Assembly (NCBI GenBank): GCA_902520335.1
Contig: CABYNS010000003.1
Span: 62,001-126,000, forward strand
DNA length: 64,000 nucleotides
Origin: an uncultured Pelagibacteraceae bacterium
GTDB taxonomy: Bacteria; Pseudomonadota; Alphaproteobacteria; Pelagibacterales; Pelagibacteraceae
Direction of reading: 5' to 3'
Both the position numbers and the translations under genes were made by a program. The first letter of the stretch is position 1; each line of letters begins with the position of its first letter. The notes beneath the pieces are model-generated. The model was not told the origin of the DNA and did no database searches. It saw only the letters and a program-made list of their open reading frames with translations. Positions 1 to 10,328 of the stretch are shown piece after piece.

Positions 1-60
1 AAACCTCTTCTAAATTAAAATAAACGTTGTTAAATATAACCAAAATTAGTATATTTAAAT

Positions 61-663
61 ATGGATAAATTGTTAGCCTCCCTACCAAGAACAATACATG
101 CCTCATTAGCATTAGCTGTTGTAGTCTTCATTGGATTGTTTTATCAAAATGATGGATTTAGTTTCGATAGACTTTTCTGGTCTTGGTTGACAAGATTTTT
201 TCACGTTGTTGTAGCAATAATGTGGATAGGACTTTTGTGGTATTTCAATTTCGTGCAGATCCCTAACATGATTAAAATTCCTGATGAGCAAAAACCAGCT
301 ATAGGTAAAGTTATTGCTCCAGCTGCTCTTTTTTATTTTAGATGGGCAGCAGCGCTTACTATTCTATCAGGATTTATATTAGCATGGTTAAATGGATATC
401 TTCACGACGCTATGACTTTAAGCATAGGCTCAGGAGTACCGAAACATACTGCCATCGGAATTGGTATGTGGTTAGGTGTTGTTATGGCTTTTAATGTATG
501 GTTCGTAATTTGGCCAAATCAGAAAAAAGCTTTAGGTATAGTTGAATGTGAACCTGAGGTGAAAGCAAAATCCGCTAAGACTGCTATGCTGTTCTCAAGA
601 ACTAATACTTTGTTATCTTTGCCAATGCTACTTTCAATGGTAGCTGCCCAAAATTTATATTAA
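61..663 (+). CDS. PuuD-like membrane protein (urate oxidase N-terminal-type domain)
   Basis: ORF; multiple TM segments, 'HVVVAIMWIGLLWYFNFVQIP' resembles the PuuD N-terminal membrane domain; no cytochrome c domain. Confidence 0.6.
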   Translation: MDKLLASLPRTIHASLALAVVVFIGLFYQNDGFSFDRLFWSWLTRFFHVVVAIMWIGLLWYFNFVQIPNMIKIPDEQKPAIGKVIAPAALFYFRWAAALTILSGFILAWLNGYLHDAMTLSIGSGVPKHTAIGIGMWLGVVMAFNVWFVIWPNQKKALGIVECEPEVKAKSAKTAMLFSRTNTLLSLPMLLSMVAAQNLY

Positions 664-1544
664 TTTTTATCTTCTCTAAGAACTGTTTTTTGAGATACAT
701 TTAGTCTTACTAACACTGTGTTTGCAATGTAAATTGATGAATAAGTACCAAAAATTACACCGAATATCATTGCTAAAGAAAAACCCTTCAAAACTTCACC
801 ACCAAAAAAGAATATTGAAAGTAAAGCTAAAAGTGTTGTAATAGAAGTTATCAAAGTTCTAGATAAAGTTTCATTTATAGAAATGTTTGTTAATTCAAAA
901 ATTTTAATATCTGAATATTTTCTTAAATTCTCTCTAACTCTATCAAAAATAACGACTGTATCATTCATTGAATAACCTACTATTGTTAATACAGCAGCAA
1001 TTATTGAAAGATTGATCTCAAGACCCAACAATGAGAAAACACCAAGTGTAACAATTACATCATGAAATAAAGCAACTATAGCACCTAAGCTAAACTGCCA
1101 TTCAAATCTTATCCAAATGTAAACAAGCATTAAAAACAAAGCAACCGATATTGCAATTACACCTGATTTTAATAATTCAGCACTAACTTTAGGACCAACA
1201 TTTTCCACACGTCTAAAATTGAAGTTATTTCCAAATGATTTATCCAAATTCTTTTTAATTTCTTCAATTACGTTTTTATTTTCATTATTTTCAAACTTAA
1301 TCAAATAATCAGTCTCATTACCAAAATTTTTAACAGATACATCACCTAAATTCATTTGACTTAAATTATCTCTAAGCGAAGAAACATTAATTTTTGAATC
1401 TGAAGATCTTAATTCAATAAGAGTTCCACCTTTGAAATCTATTCCAAAATTTAAACCTTTAAATGTAAGTAATAATAAGGAAATTATTACTAAGGATACT
1501 GAAAGAATATTAAATTTATTGTAATATCTATTAAAAGCTATCAT
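660..1544 (-). CDS. secF: Protein translocase subunit SecF
   Basis: ORF; 'GIDFKGGTLIELR', 'GYSMNDTVVIFDRVREN' motifs; adjacent to secD. Confidence 0.97.
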   Translation of the reverse strand: MIAFNRYYNKFNILSVSLVIISLLLLTFKGLNFGIDFKGGTLIELRSSDSKINVSSLRDNLSQMNLGDVSVKNFGNETDYLIKFENNENKNVIEEIKKNLDKSFGNNFNFRRVENVGPKVSAELLKSGVIAISVALFLMLVYIWIRFEWQFSLGAIVALFHDVIVTLGVFSLLGLEINLSIIAAVLTIVGYSMNDTVVIFDRVRENLRKYSDIKIFELTNISINETLSRTLITSITTLLALLSIFFFGGEVLKGFSLAMIFGVIFGTYSSIYIANTVLVRLNVSQKTVLREDKN

Positions 1545-3098
1545 TTAAATCAGTCCCTGTTTTTCTTTATTTTTTGATACATATAAAACAGTTAATAATC
1601 TTGCTATAAAGTAGACTGTAAATAGTGTTGTAAATATCCCAATTCCTAAAGTTAATGAAAATCCTTTAATTGGACCTGATCCCATGAAAAATAAAATTAT
1701 TGCTGCTAATAAAGTTGTTATATTAGCATCTAATATAGCAGTTCTTGATTTTGTATAGCCACTGTCAAATGCTATCAAATTATTTTTTTCATTCTTGAGT
1801 TCTTCTCTAATTCTTTCAAAAATAAGAACATTTGCATCAACAGCCATACCAACGGTAAGAATTATTCCTGCTATACCAGGTAAAGTTAGGGTTGCTTCAA
1901 ATAAAGTAAGTACACCAACCAATATAAAAAGGTTTAACACTAAAGCAATATTAGTGATAATCCCAAAAATTTTATATTTAACTAAAATAAAAAGGATAAC
2001 CAATATAAAACCAATCAAGAGTGCAAGCATACCCGCATTTATAGAATCTTGTCCTAAATCAGGGCCAACAGTTCTTTCTTCAATTATATTTAGAGGTGCA
2101 GGTAATGCACCTGATCTTAAAAGTAACGCAAGGTCAGTGGCTGATTGAAATGTAAATCCACCACTAATTTGACCAGATCCAGTTGCAATTGTATCTCTTA
2201 TCACCGGAGCACTGATTATTTTTCCATCTAAAACGATAGCTAATCTTTTGCCAATACCAGTTGATGTAGCTTTACCGAATCTTTTTGCACCTACCCTATC
2301 CAAAGAAAAATTTACGATAGTTTCGTTAGTTTCACTATTCATTCTTGGCTGAGCGTCCAAAAGATTATCACCACTTAATATAATTCTTTTACTAACTATT
2401 GCTTCCTCAGAACCATCTTCAAATACTAATTTTTCTGCTCCAAATGAATCTTCAGTATCGTTCGTAACAAATCTAAATGTTAAATTGGCAGTCTTACCTA
2501 ATAAAGATTTTATTCTCATTGGATCATCTAAACCTGGTAATTCAACTAAAATTCTGTCATTGCCTCTTTTAAGAATATTGGGCTCGTTTGTACCGATTTC
2601 ATCAATTCTTCTTCTAACTATTTCTAGTGCTTGATCTTGAGAGGAAGTTTTTAGATTAATAATACCTTGCTTAGAGTAAGAAACTTTAAAAGAATTATTT
2701 TCTTCTATTATGTCTAATTGATGTGATTTAAATCTTTGGTAATAAGGATTTATTCTACTTTCCTCTGATTTAAATTCATCCAAAATAGCTTGTTTAGAAT
2801 TTTCATCTGAAGTGAAAAAAAGATTTTGATCTAAAAGTTTGAAATTTGTTATTTTTATATTTTTATCTTTAAAATAATTTCTTATTGTAACAGTTAAATT
2901 TTGAAGTTTTTGTTCAATTACTGGATCGTTATCAATTTCAAGCAACAGATAAGATCCGCCTTGTAAATCTAGTCCTAAATTTATCTTTTTATCTAACAAC
3001 TTATTATCAAATTTAAAAAGATTTGATGAAGCGATGATGATAAAAAAAATAGAAATTAACGTAATGAAAATAATTCTTAGTTTTGAAAAATATAACAC
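1545..3098 (-). CDS. secD: Protein translocase subunit SecD
   Basis: ORF; 'LGLDLQGGSYLLLEID', 'GMAVDANVLIFERIREE' motifs. Confidence 0.97.
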   Translation of the reverse strand: MLYFSKLRIIFITLISIFFIIIASSNLFKFDNKLLDKKINLGLDLQGGSYLLLEIDNDPVIEQKLQNLTVTIRNYFKDKNIKITNFKLLDQNLFFTSDENSKQAILDEFKSEESRINPYYQRFKSHQLDIIEENNSFKVSYSKQGIINLKTSSQDQALEIVRRRIDEIGTNEPNILKRGNDRILVELPGLDDPMRIKSLLGKTANLTFRFVTNDTEDSFGAEKLVFEDGSEEAIVSKRIILSGDNLLDAQPRMNSETNETIVNFSLDRVGAKRFGKATSTGIGKRLAIVLDGKIISAPVIRDTIATGSGQISGGFTFQSATDLALLLRSGALPAPLNIIEERTVGPDLGQDSINAGMLALLIGFILVILFILVKYKIFGIITNIALVLNLFILVGVLTLFEATLTLPGIAGIILTVGMAVDANVLIFERIREELKNEKNNLIAFDSGYTKSRTAILDANITTLLAAIILFFMGSGPIKGFSLTLGIGIFTTLFTVYFIARLLTVLYVSKNKEKQGLI

Positions 3099-3114
3099 TT
3101 TATTTTAACAAAAA

Positions 3115-3402
3115 TTATTTTTTAACTTCTTGGGAATTCATTAGACTTTGAACACCGGTACCTCTAATTACTTCAACTGTTACGTTATCAGCAATTTCTA
3201 CTTCAATCTTATCATTATCGATAACTCTTGAAATTGTCCCAGTAATACCACCAGAAGTTACAATCTTGTCACCTTTTTTCAAACTCTCAACCATAGCTTT
3301 ATGTTCTTTAACTTTCTTTTGCTGAGGTCTTATTAAGAAAAAATAAAAAATAACAAAAATTAAAATTAACGGTATAAATTGACCTATTCCTGCACTATCC
3401 AT
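3115..3402 (-). CDS. yajC: Preprotein translocase subunit YajC
   Basis: ORF; 'FYFFLIRPQQKKVKEHK'; next to secD. Confidence 0.95.
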   Translation of the reverse strand: MDSAGIGQFIPLILIFVIFYFFLIRPQQKKVKEHKAMVESLKKGDKIVTSGGITGTISRVIDNDKIEVEIADNVTVEVIRGTGVQSLMNSQEVKK

Positions 3403-3456
3403 AAAACTCCTTAACTAAAATTGATTATTTATACTATATAAAAGATTAAAACAACT

Positions 3457-4716
3457 TTATTTGACAGAAATTTTTTCCAAATTGTCCATATACGGTCTTA
3501 AAACTTTTGGAATTATTATCGAACCATCTTTTTGCTGATAATTTTCTAAAATTGCTATCAAAGTTCTACCTACGGCTAGACCACTCCCGTTCAAAGTACC
3601 AACATAAAGAGTTTCTTTTTTTTGATTCTTATATCTTGTTTTCATTCTCACTGCTTGAAAAGTTGAACAAGATGAACAAGAGGAAATTTCTCTGTATTTT
3701 TTCTCTGAGGGTAGCCAAACTTCAATGTCATAGGTTTTCTCAGCACTAAAGCCCATATCACCACTACAAAGAATCATTTTTCTATATGGCAATTCCAATA
3801 GATCTAAAATTGATGTTGCACATTTCGTCATTCGCTCAAGTTCCTCTAGGCATTTTTCTTGTTCAACAATACTGACCATCTCAACTTTATAAAACTGATG
3901 TTGTCTAATCATCCCTTTTGTATCTTTGCCATAACTACCCGCCTCTTTTCTAAAGCAAGGCGTGGATGCAACAAATCTCATTGGTAGATCTTTTTGATTA
4001 ATAATCTTATCTTTAACAATATTGGTTAAAATTACCTCTGCAGTGGGTATTAAAAATTTCCTTTCACCATTATCTTCAAGTTTAATTTCAAATTGATCAT
4101 TTTCAAATTTAGGAAGTTGACCAGTACCAAACATTGTACTTTCGGAAGCGAATAAAGGTGGTGAAATTTCTTCATAACCATTTTTTATTATGTGCGTATC
4201 TAACATAAAATTTGAAATAGCTCTCTCTAGTAATGCCAGTTTATTTTTAACAAATACAAAACGTGAACCCGTAGTTTTTGTCGCTAAATCAAAATCAAGC
4301 ATTCCAAGTTTTTCACCCAATTCATAATGTGATAAAGGATTAAAATCAAATTTTGGTATTTGTCCTGACTTCATTATTTCTACATTATCATTTTCATCTT
4401 TACCGTTAGGAACATCCTTGTGAGGAATATTTGGGATAAATGATAAAATTTTATCTAGTTGGTCTTTTATTTTTTTTTGCTGTTTTGATATTTCGTCTAT
4501 TTCATTTGAAATTTCTTTTGATTTTTTAAATAATTTTTCATCTTTAGATTTTGAAATTTCTTTCTTTTCATTCTCTAAAGACTCTTTTTTTTGAATAAAA
4601 TTTCTATTTTTGACATCTAAATCTTCAAGTTCCTTAAAATCTATCTTAAGAAATCTATTCTTCAAAGCATTTTTAAAATCATCAAAATTTTTTCTTATTT
4701 CCTTTAAGTTATGCAT
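3457..4716 (-). CDS. serS: Seryl-tRNA synthetase
   Basis: ORF; class II aaRS motifs ('FRKEAGSYGKDTKGMIRQHQFYKVE', 'NGSGLAVGRTLIAILENYQ'). Confidence 0.97.
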   Translation of the reverse strand: MHNLKEIRKNFDDFKNALKNRFLKIDFKELEDLDVKNRNFIQKKESLENEKKEISKSKDEKLFKKSKEISNEIDEISKQQKKIKDQLDKILSFIPNIPHKDVPNGKDENDNVEIMKSGQIPKFDFNPLSHYELGEKLGMLDFDLATKTTGSRFVFVKNKLALLERAISNFMLDTHIIKNGYEEISPPLFASESTMFGTGQLPKFENDQFEIKLEDNGERKFLIPTAEVILTNIVKDKIINQKDLPMRFVASTPCFRKEAGSYGKDTKGMIRQHQFYKVEMVSIVEQEKCLEELERMTKCATSILDLLELPYRKMILCSGDMGFSAEKTYDIEVWLPSEKKYREISSCSSCSTFQAVRMKTRYKNQKKETLYVGTLNGSGLAVGRTLIAILENYQQKDGSIIIPKVLRPYMDNLEKISVK

Positions 4717-5479
4717 TAGAATCTTTAAATTTCTTATCCTCTATAAACTTTACAGAAAAAATTGATAATTCATATAAAATTAATAAAGGAATTGCTAAAC
4801 CAATTTGTGTGATAGGGTCAGGTGGTGTTAATAATGCTGCTGCAGCAAAAATTATAACTACAACATATTTTCTTCTTTTCTTTAGAAATTCAGAATCAAC
4901 AACACCAATTCTTGCTAGCAAACTTAAGACCACAGGTAATTGAAAACTTATACCAAAAGCGAAAATAAGTTTCATGACTAGTGATAAATATTCATTTACC
5001 TTAGCTTCTAGTTGAATCGGTAAATTTGTAGATAAACCTGTACTTTCAAACGATAAAAAAAACTTTATCGCTAATGGCATTATCAAATAATAAACTAACA
5101 TCCCCCCAAGAAAAAAAAGCACTGGAGTTAATATTAGATAAGGTAGTATTGCATGCTTTTCATGTTTATATAAACCAGGCGCTATAAATTTCCAAATTTG
5201 CATCAGTATAAACGGGCAAGTGACAAAGAATGCTGTAAAGAAAGAAATCTTTAGATATGTTAAAAAAGTTTCCTGGAGAGCGGTAAATATTAATCTTCTG
5301 TCTGTTCCATCGTCTTTAACAGCTTGGGCAAAAGGATCTACTAAAAAACCATATAAATGTTCTGCAAAAAAATAACATCCAATAAAAAAAACAATTAGAA
5401 AAATAAAACTATGTATAAGTCTTTTTCTTAGTTCAGCTAAATGGCTTACAAAACCACCTTCTTTATCATTCTGACTCAT
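4709..5479 (-). CDS. tatC: Sec-independent translocase TatC
   Basis: ORF; 'HLAELRKRLIHS', 'FGISFQLPVVLSLLARIGVV'. Confidence 0.97.
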   Translation of the reverse strand: MSQNDKEGGFVSHLAELRKRLIHSFIFLIVFFIGCYFFAEHLYGFLVDPFAQAVKDDGTDRRLIFTALQETFLTYLKISFFTAFFVTCPFILMQIWKFIAPGLYKHEKHAILPYLILTPVLFFLGGMLVYYLIMPLAIKFFLSFESTGLSTNLPIQLEAKVNEYLSLVMKLIFAFGISFQLPVVLSLLARIGVVDSEFLKKRRKYVVVIIFAAAALLTPPDPITQIGLAIPLLILYELSIFSVKFIEDKKFKDSNA

Positions 5480-5681
5480 GCTTTTTTTCTTCTTTTTTTT
5501 CTATTTTATCATTTTCAATATCAATATTTGAAATTTCATTTTGGACGTTATTTATATAATTCTTAATTGTACCAATCCATGAGCCAACTTTTTTTAACAT
5601 TATTGGAAAATCTTTTGGTCCAAGAACAACAATAGCTATTGCTACGATAATTAAAATCTCAAACCAACCAATAGTAGGCAT
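5466..5681 (-). CDS. tatB: Sec-independent translocase TatB
   Basis: ORF; 'IGWFEILIIVAIAIVVLGPKDFP'. Confidence 0.9.
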   Translation of the reverse strand: MPTIGWFEILIIVAIAIVVLGPKDFPIMLKKVGSWIGTIKNYINNVQNEISNIDIENDKIEKKEEKKHESE

Positions 5682-5686
5682 GTGAT

Positions 5687-5887
5687 TTAATCTTTTTTGT
5701 TATTATCTTGATTATCTTCGGAAATATTTTTAGGTTCGTTGTCATCAGTAACATCTGATGCCATACCTTTTTTGAAGCTCTTAATTCCTTTAGCAACATC
5801 TCCCATCAAACTTGAAATCTTACCTCTTCCAAAAAGTAACACCACAAGTATAACAACAATTGCTATCTGCCAAATTCCTATGCTCAT
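5687..5887 (-). CDS. tatA: Sec-independent translocase TatA
   Basis: ORF; '[40 protein letters not shown]'. Confidence 0.95.
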   Translation of the reverse strand: MSIGIWQIAIVVILVVLLFGRGKISSLMGDVAKGIKSFKKGMASDVTDDNEPKNISEDNQDNNKKD

Positions 5888-5942
5888 AGAAAAGTTATAT
5901 ATCTTTTATTCTCAATTTTAAAGTGACTTTTTTTAACCTAAA

Positions 5943-6650
5943 TTATGAATTCTTATTTTTCTCCTCAGAGCCTAAAGTGCTGCTTAGCATTTCATCAATA
6001 TTCGAATAAATATCCTCTTTTTTACCATCTTGTTTCTCTTTATAAAATTTACCAGTTCCAAAAATAGCATTATCGATATTTGTACTATCGATGAGACCAG
6101 CGGCACCCAATTCATCAACAGTTGGTAAATCAGATAACTTTTGAAGATTAAAATGACTTAAAAAATCGTCAGTTGTAACATATTGAATTGGTTTTCCGGG
6201 GACATCTTTTCTACCACCTGGTTTTACCCAGTTTAGCTCCATCAAAATTTCAAGAGTATTTGTGCCAAATGCAACACCTCTAATTTCTTCAATTTCAGCA
6301 CGCGTTACTGGTTGATGATAAACAATGATTGCAAGTGTTTCAATTGCAGCTCTTGATAATTTTTTTTCAACAGTTTTTTCTTGTTTCATAATTTCAGAAA
6401 GATTTGGAGATGTTCTAAATGACCATTTTTTTGAGATACATACTAAGTTAATACCACGATCTTTATATTCATTCTGTAATTTTAATAAAATTTTTTCAAC
6501 ATTAGTTTTTTTTGAAATCTTATTTTCTATAGTTTCAATATCAAGAGGCTCCGCAGCTGCAAAAACTATTGCTTCAATTTCTTTTTCAATTGAAGATAAC
6601 TTTTTAGGAAAATCAATAATATTATTCTTTTTTATATTTTTTTTGTCCAT
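5943..6650 (-). CDS. scpB: Segregation and condensation protein ScpB
   Basis: ORF; 'ETLAIIVYHQPVTRAEIEEIRGV'. Confidence 0.95.
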   Translation of the reverse strand: MDKKNIKKNNIIDFPKKLSSIEKEIEAIVFAAAEPLDIETIENKISKKTNVEKILLKLQNEYKDRGINLVCISKKWSFRTSPNLSEIMKQEKTVEKKLSRAAIETLAIIVYHQPVTRAEIEEIRGVAFGTNTLEILMELNWVKPGGRKDVPGKPIQYVTTDDFLSHFNLQKLSDLPTVDELGAAGLIDSTNIDNAIFGTGKFYKEKQDGKKEDIYSNIDEMLSSTLGSEEKNKNS

Positions 6651-7387
6651 TACTTTTCCTTAATAAAAATGTCATCAAATAAACTTTCTTGTTTAATTCT
6701 TAAATTACCTTCTTTAACAAGTTCAAGTGATCCAGCAAATATACCTGCAGTACCGGTTTTCTTATATTTAGTAACACTTTTGAAATTTTTAGGTATTAAG
6801 TCCTCTAATTTTTTCCAATCTGTTAATTTTCCAAAAAAATCTCTAATTGTTTTAATCCCCTCTTCAGTTGTGAAGACAGGTAGTTTTGGAATATTTATTT
6901 TTTGAAAATCTTTGGTCATAATGATTGTTGAATATGTCTTTAATAATTCAAATAAATTTACTTTAATTTCACTATTGTAGATGGGTCTAATGCCTGATTT
7001 GACACCTCTTGTTCTAATTTCACGACCTAACCTTTTACGTTTTAACATTTGTTCTGATAGTAGTCTTATTAACTCTAATTTTTTGAGTTGGAGTTTTAAT
7101 TTTTCTGCTACTTCTTGAACTTTAAACTCCTCTTCTGGTGTTCCTGGTAAAAGAAGTTTAGATTTCAAATAAGCGAGCCATGTGGCCATAAGTAAATACT
7201 CAGAGGCGGACTCTAAATTTAGATTTTTTTGATTTGTTATAAAATCATGAAATTGATCTGCAAGTTTTGTAATAGAAATATTTTCTAAATTCACCTTTTG
7301 AGATTTTGCAAGGTCTAATAATATATCTAATGGACCATTATAATTTTCAATATCAACACTAAAAGGTGAGGAATCATTTTCTGTCAT
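6650..7387 (-). CDS. scpA: Segregation and condensation protein ScpA
   Basis: ORF; 'YNGPLDILLDLAKSQKVNLENISI', 'YLLMATWLAYLKSKLLLP'. Confidence 0.95.
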   Translation of the reverse strand: MTENDSSPFSVDIENYNGPLDILLDLAKSQKVNLENISITKLADQFHDFITNQKNLNLESASEYLLMATWLAYLKSKLLLPGTPEEEFKVQEVAEKLKLQLKKLELIRLLSEQMLKRKRLGREIRTRGVKSGIRPIYNSEIKVNLFELLKTYSTIIMTKDFQKINIPKLPVFTTEEGIKTIRDFFGKLTDWKKLEDLIPKNFKSVTKYKKTGTAGIFAGSLELVKEGNLRIKQESLFDDIFIKEK

Positions 7388-7396
7388 AAATGAATA

Positions 7397-8362
7397 CTAG
7401 CTTATTATCTTATAAAATTGTGATGTTTTTTTTATTACAAATTTGCTTATGAAAGGTGAATTTTGAGCAACAATTTCCATCTCCTTTTCTTTCGCATTAC
7501 AATGTAAAACAAGATCACAACCAGCTTTAAACGCATTGATTGTATTTTCTTTAATTTTACCTTTCAAACTTTTCATTGATATATCGTCAGAAATCAGAAT
7601 ATTCTTAAAACCTATTTTATTTCTTATCAATTTTATCATTTTTTTAGAATGCGTTACTGTATTTTCTAAATCGATCTTTTTGAATATGATGTGTGCTGTC
7701 ATTGCAAAAAAAGAATTTTTCCTTTTGAAAGGAAAAAAATCATTTTTTAATAAGTAATCTAAATTTTTACTAATTACGGGTGTAAAATGGTGGCTATCAA
7801 CTTTTGCTAAACCATGTCCTGGTATATGTTTAATAACAGCTCCTATGCCATTATTATGGTGATAGTTGATACAATAATCGCCAATTATAGAAACTATTTT
7901 GGGATTACTAGAAAAAGATCTGTCTCCAATAATTGATGATGAACCTTTCTTTCTAAGATCTAAAACAGGACAAGTATTAATATTAACTCCTATCAATTTT
8001 AATAAATATGAAGTTTTATCAATAAATAATTTATAGAAAAATTTAAACTCCTTAGGTTTTTTTATAAATTTTTTGCCAAAAAATTCAGATGTCAAATTTT
8101 CAAAAGATATAATATTTTTAAGTCGGTTAACTCTACCACCTTCTTGATCGATCAAGATTGGATATTTATTGTCATTAAAGATCTTGCGTATAGACGTAGT
8201 TAATTGTTTTGCCTGTTTAATATCTTTTATGTTTCTAGTAAATAAAATTACTCCCCATGGCTTATATTTTCTAAGAAAATTCTTTTCTCTAAGGTTAAGT
8301 TTTGTTGATTTAATACCGGTAATAAAAGATCTTCGATTATTCATTAATCTAGAAGTTTCCAA
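7397..8362 (-). CDS. nagZ: Beta-N-acetylhexosaminidase (GH3)
   Basis: ORF; 'LIDQEGGRVNRL', 'VIKHIPGHGLAKVDSHH'; likely true start MNNRRSF at about 8344. Confidence 0.92.
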   Translation of the reverse strand: METSRLMNNRRSFITGIKSTKLNLREKNFLRKYKPWGVILFTRNIKDIKQAKQLTTSIRKIFNDNKYPILIDQEGGRVNRLKNIISFENLTSEFFGKKFIKKPKEFKFFYKLFIDKTSYLLKLIGVNINTCPVLDLRKKGSSSIIGDRSFSSNPKIVSIIGDYCINYHHNNGIGAVIKHIPGHGLAKVDSHHFTPVISKNLDYLLKNDFFPFKRKNSFFAMTAHIIFKKIDLENTVTHSKKMIKLIRNKIGFKNILISDDISMKSLKGKIKENTINAFKAGCDLVLHCNAKEKEMEIVAQNSPFISKFVIKKTSQFYKIIS

Positions 8363-8601
8363 AAGTTAAATTTTTTCTTTTTATCTTTATTAGATTTCTC
8401 TACATATTGAATGATATCTTTAGTATCATTTTCTAAAACTGGCAATTTTTTGGAATAAATATCAATTTTTTTGTCAATATTACTCAAAGATCTAAAAGAA
8501 TTTTTTTTATTATCATCTGAAAAATAATACTTACCTGTAAAAAATATAAAAAAACCGATGAGTAATAAAAATATTAAATATTTAATCTCTTTTAGCATCA
8601 C
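8344..8601 (-). CDS. Hypothetical protein with one N-terminal TM; in the slot usually held by a SPOR-domain protein
   Basis: ORF between argS and nagZ, overlapping argS by 4 nt; no recognisable SPOR domain. Confidence 0.7.
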   Translation of the reverse strand: MMLKEIKYLIFLLLIGFFIFFTGKYYFSDDNKKNSFRSLSNIDKKIDIYSKKLPVLENDTKDIIQYVEKSNKDKKKKFNFWKLLD

Positions 8602-10328
8602 ATATTATCTGGAGTAGATACTCCAACTATATTCATTCCAGATTTTACTACATTGGAAATAGCCTTAAGAAAAATCAATTTATCATCGGTTATTTTTTTT
8701 TGATCATTGATAAATCTTTTGTCTGGATTTTCCTTACCTAAATTCCAATATGAATGAAATAAAGAGGCTAATTCATATAAATAAGTCGGTATTCTATGCG
8801 GCTCAAGTTTATTACAAGATACATCAATACACTTGGGCCATTCAGATAATTTTTTTAAGATTTTTATTTCATCTTTTGAATATTCAAAATCGTACTTAGT
8901 AATATCTAGATCTGAATTTAAATTTTTACCAAGATGTCTATATACTGAACATATTCTTGCGTAACAGTATTGAACGTAATAAAGGGGGTTATCTTTTGAT
9001 TTTTCTATAACGTTATCAAAATCAAAATCAAGTTCAACATCACTACTTCGATTTAGCATTATGAATCTTGTTGCATCTTTTCCTACCTCATTAATTAAAT
9101 CATCTATAGTTATATAGTCCCCTTTTCTTTTAGACATTTTAAAGGGTTTCCTATCTTTAATAAGTTTAACAAGTTGGCTAACTTTACAAATTAATCTATC
9201 TTTAGAGTTTGTTAAAGCTTCAACAGATGATGAAATTCTTTTTATATAACCAGCATGATCTGCACCTAAAATATTAATAAGCCTATCAAATTTTCTGTCT
9301 AATTTATTTTTGTGGTATGCAACATCACTTGCAAAATAAGTCCAAGCACCATCAGATTTTTGTAACGCTCTATCTTTGTCATCTCCAAAATCGGTTGATC
9401 GAAAAAGCAACTGCTCTCGCTCAACCCAATTACTGTCATCTTCACCTGCGGGTGCCTTTATTTTTCCTTTATAAACAAATTTGTTTTTTTGAAGAAACTC
9501 AACAACTTTTTCCACTTCTTGATTTTCAACTAATTTCTTTTCACTGACAAAGTTATCATGATTAATACCAAGACTTTTAAGATTACTTTTGATTAATTTT
9601 AATGCCTCGTTAATAGCTAAAGAGGTCAATTCTTGAGATATTTTGTCAAAATTTTTAAAATCAATGTTTTTATTTGAGTTTAAAATATTTTGAGCAAAGT
9701 CAATTAGATAGTCTCCAGGATATAAATCTTCATTATCTATTGGAAAAGGTTCATTAAAAGAAATCTCTCTTATTCTATAATAAACTGACTTTGTAAAATT
9801 TATAATCTGATTACCATAATCGTTTATATAATACTCTTTTGTAACTTTATTATTATTAAATAATAAAAGATTAGCCATCACATCGCCTAATATTGCTCCT
9901 CTGCAATGACCAACATGTAAAGGACCAGTTGGATTAGCAGATACAAATTCTATTAGGTAATTTCTTTTAATATTTTTATTTGTTCCAAAAGATTTAGAAT
10001 TTTTAATCACCTCTTTAATAAAATTTGTCCAAAAAATAGGTTTAAATTTAATGTTAATAAAACCAGGTTTTACAACTGATATGTCCTCAATAAACTTATC
10101 TTCTTTTTTGATTTTTTCTGCCAAAATTGAAGCCAGATCTGATGGAGATTTATTATTAATCTTAGAAAGGACCATGGCTACATTAGTAGAAATATCACTA
10201 TCAAATTTTGAAGGTGGAATTTCTGCAGTTATCCCGTTAAGTGAATCTGGTAGAATTAAATCTCCGTTTGAGGAGAGTGTTGAAAGAATTTCTTTTATTT
10301 TATCTAAATACTGTTCAAAAATATTCAT
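8598..10328 (-). CDS. argS: Arginyl-tRNA synthetase
   Basis: ORF; 'EFVSANPTGPLHVGHCRGAILGD', 'FKMSKRKGDYITIDDL'. Confidence 0.97.
   Translation of the reverse strand: MNIFEQYLDKIKEILSTLSSNGDLILPDSLNGITAEIPPSKFDSDISTNVAMVLSKINNKSPSDLASILAEKIKKEDKFIEDISVVKPGFINIKFKPIFWTNFIKEVIKNSKSFGTNKNIKRNYLIEFVSANPTGPLHVGHCRGAILGDVMANLLLFNNNKVTKEYYINDYGNQIINFTKSVYYRIREISFNEPFPIDNEDLYPGDYLIDFAQNILNSNKNIDFKNFDKISQELTSLAINEALKLIKSNLKSLGINHDNFVSEKKLVENQEVEKVVEFLQKNKFVYKGKIKAPAGEDDSNWVEREQLLFRSTDFGDDKDRALQKSDGAWTYFASDVAYHKNKLDRKFDRLINILGADHAGYIKRISSSVEALTNSKDRLICKVSQLVKLIKDRKPFKMSKRKGDYITIDDLINEVGKDATRFIMLNRSSDVELDFDFDNVIEKSKDNPLYYVQYCYARICSVYRHLGKNLNSDLDITKYDFEYSKDEIKILKKLSEWPKCIDVSCNKLEPHRIPTYLYELASLFHSYWNLGKENPDKRFINDQKKITDDKLIFLKAISNVVKSGMNIVGVSTPDNM

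Noticed and set aside
1795-2148. 117-aa + strand ORF inside secD
   Set aside because: Antisense to a clear secD reading frame; low-complexity translation with no family resemblance.
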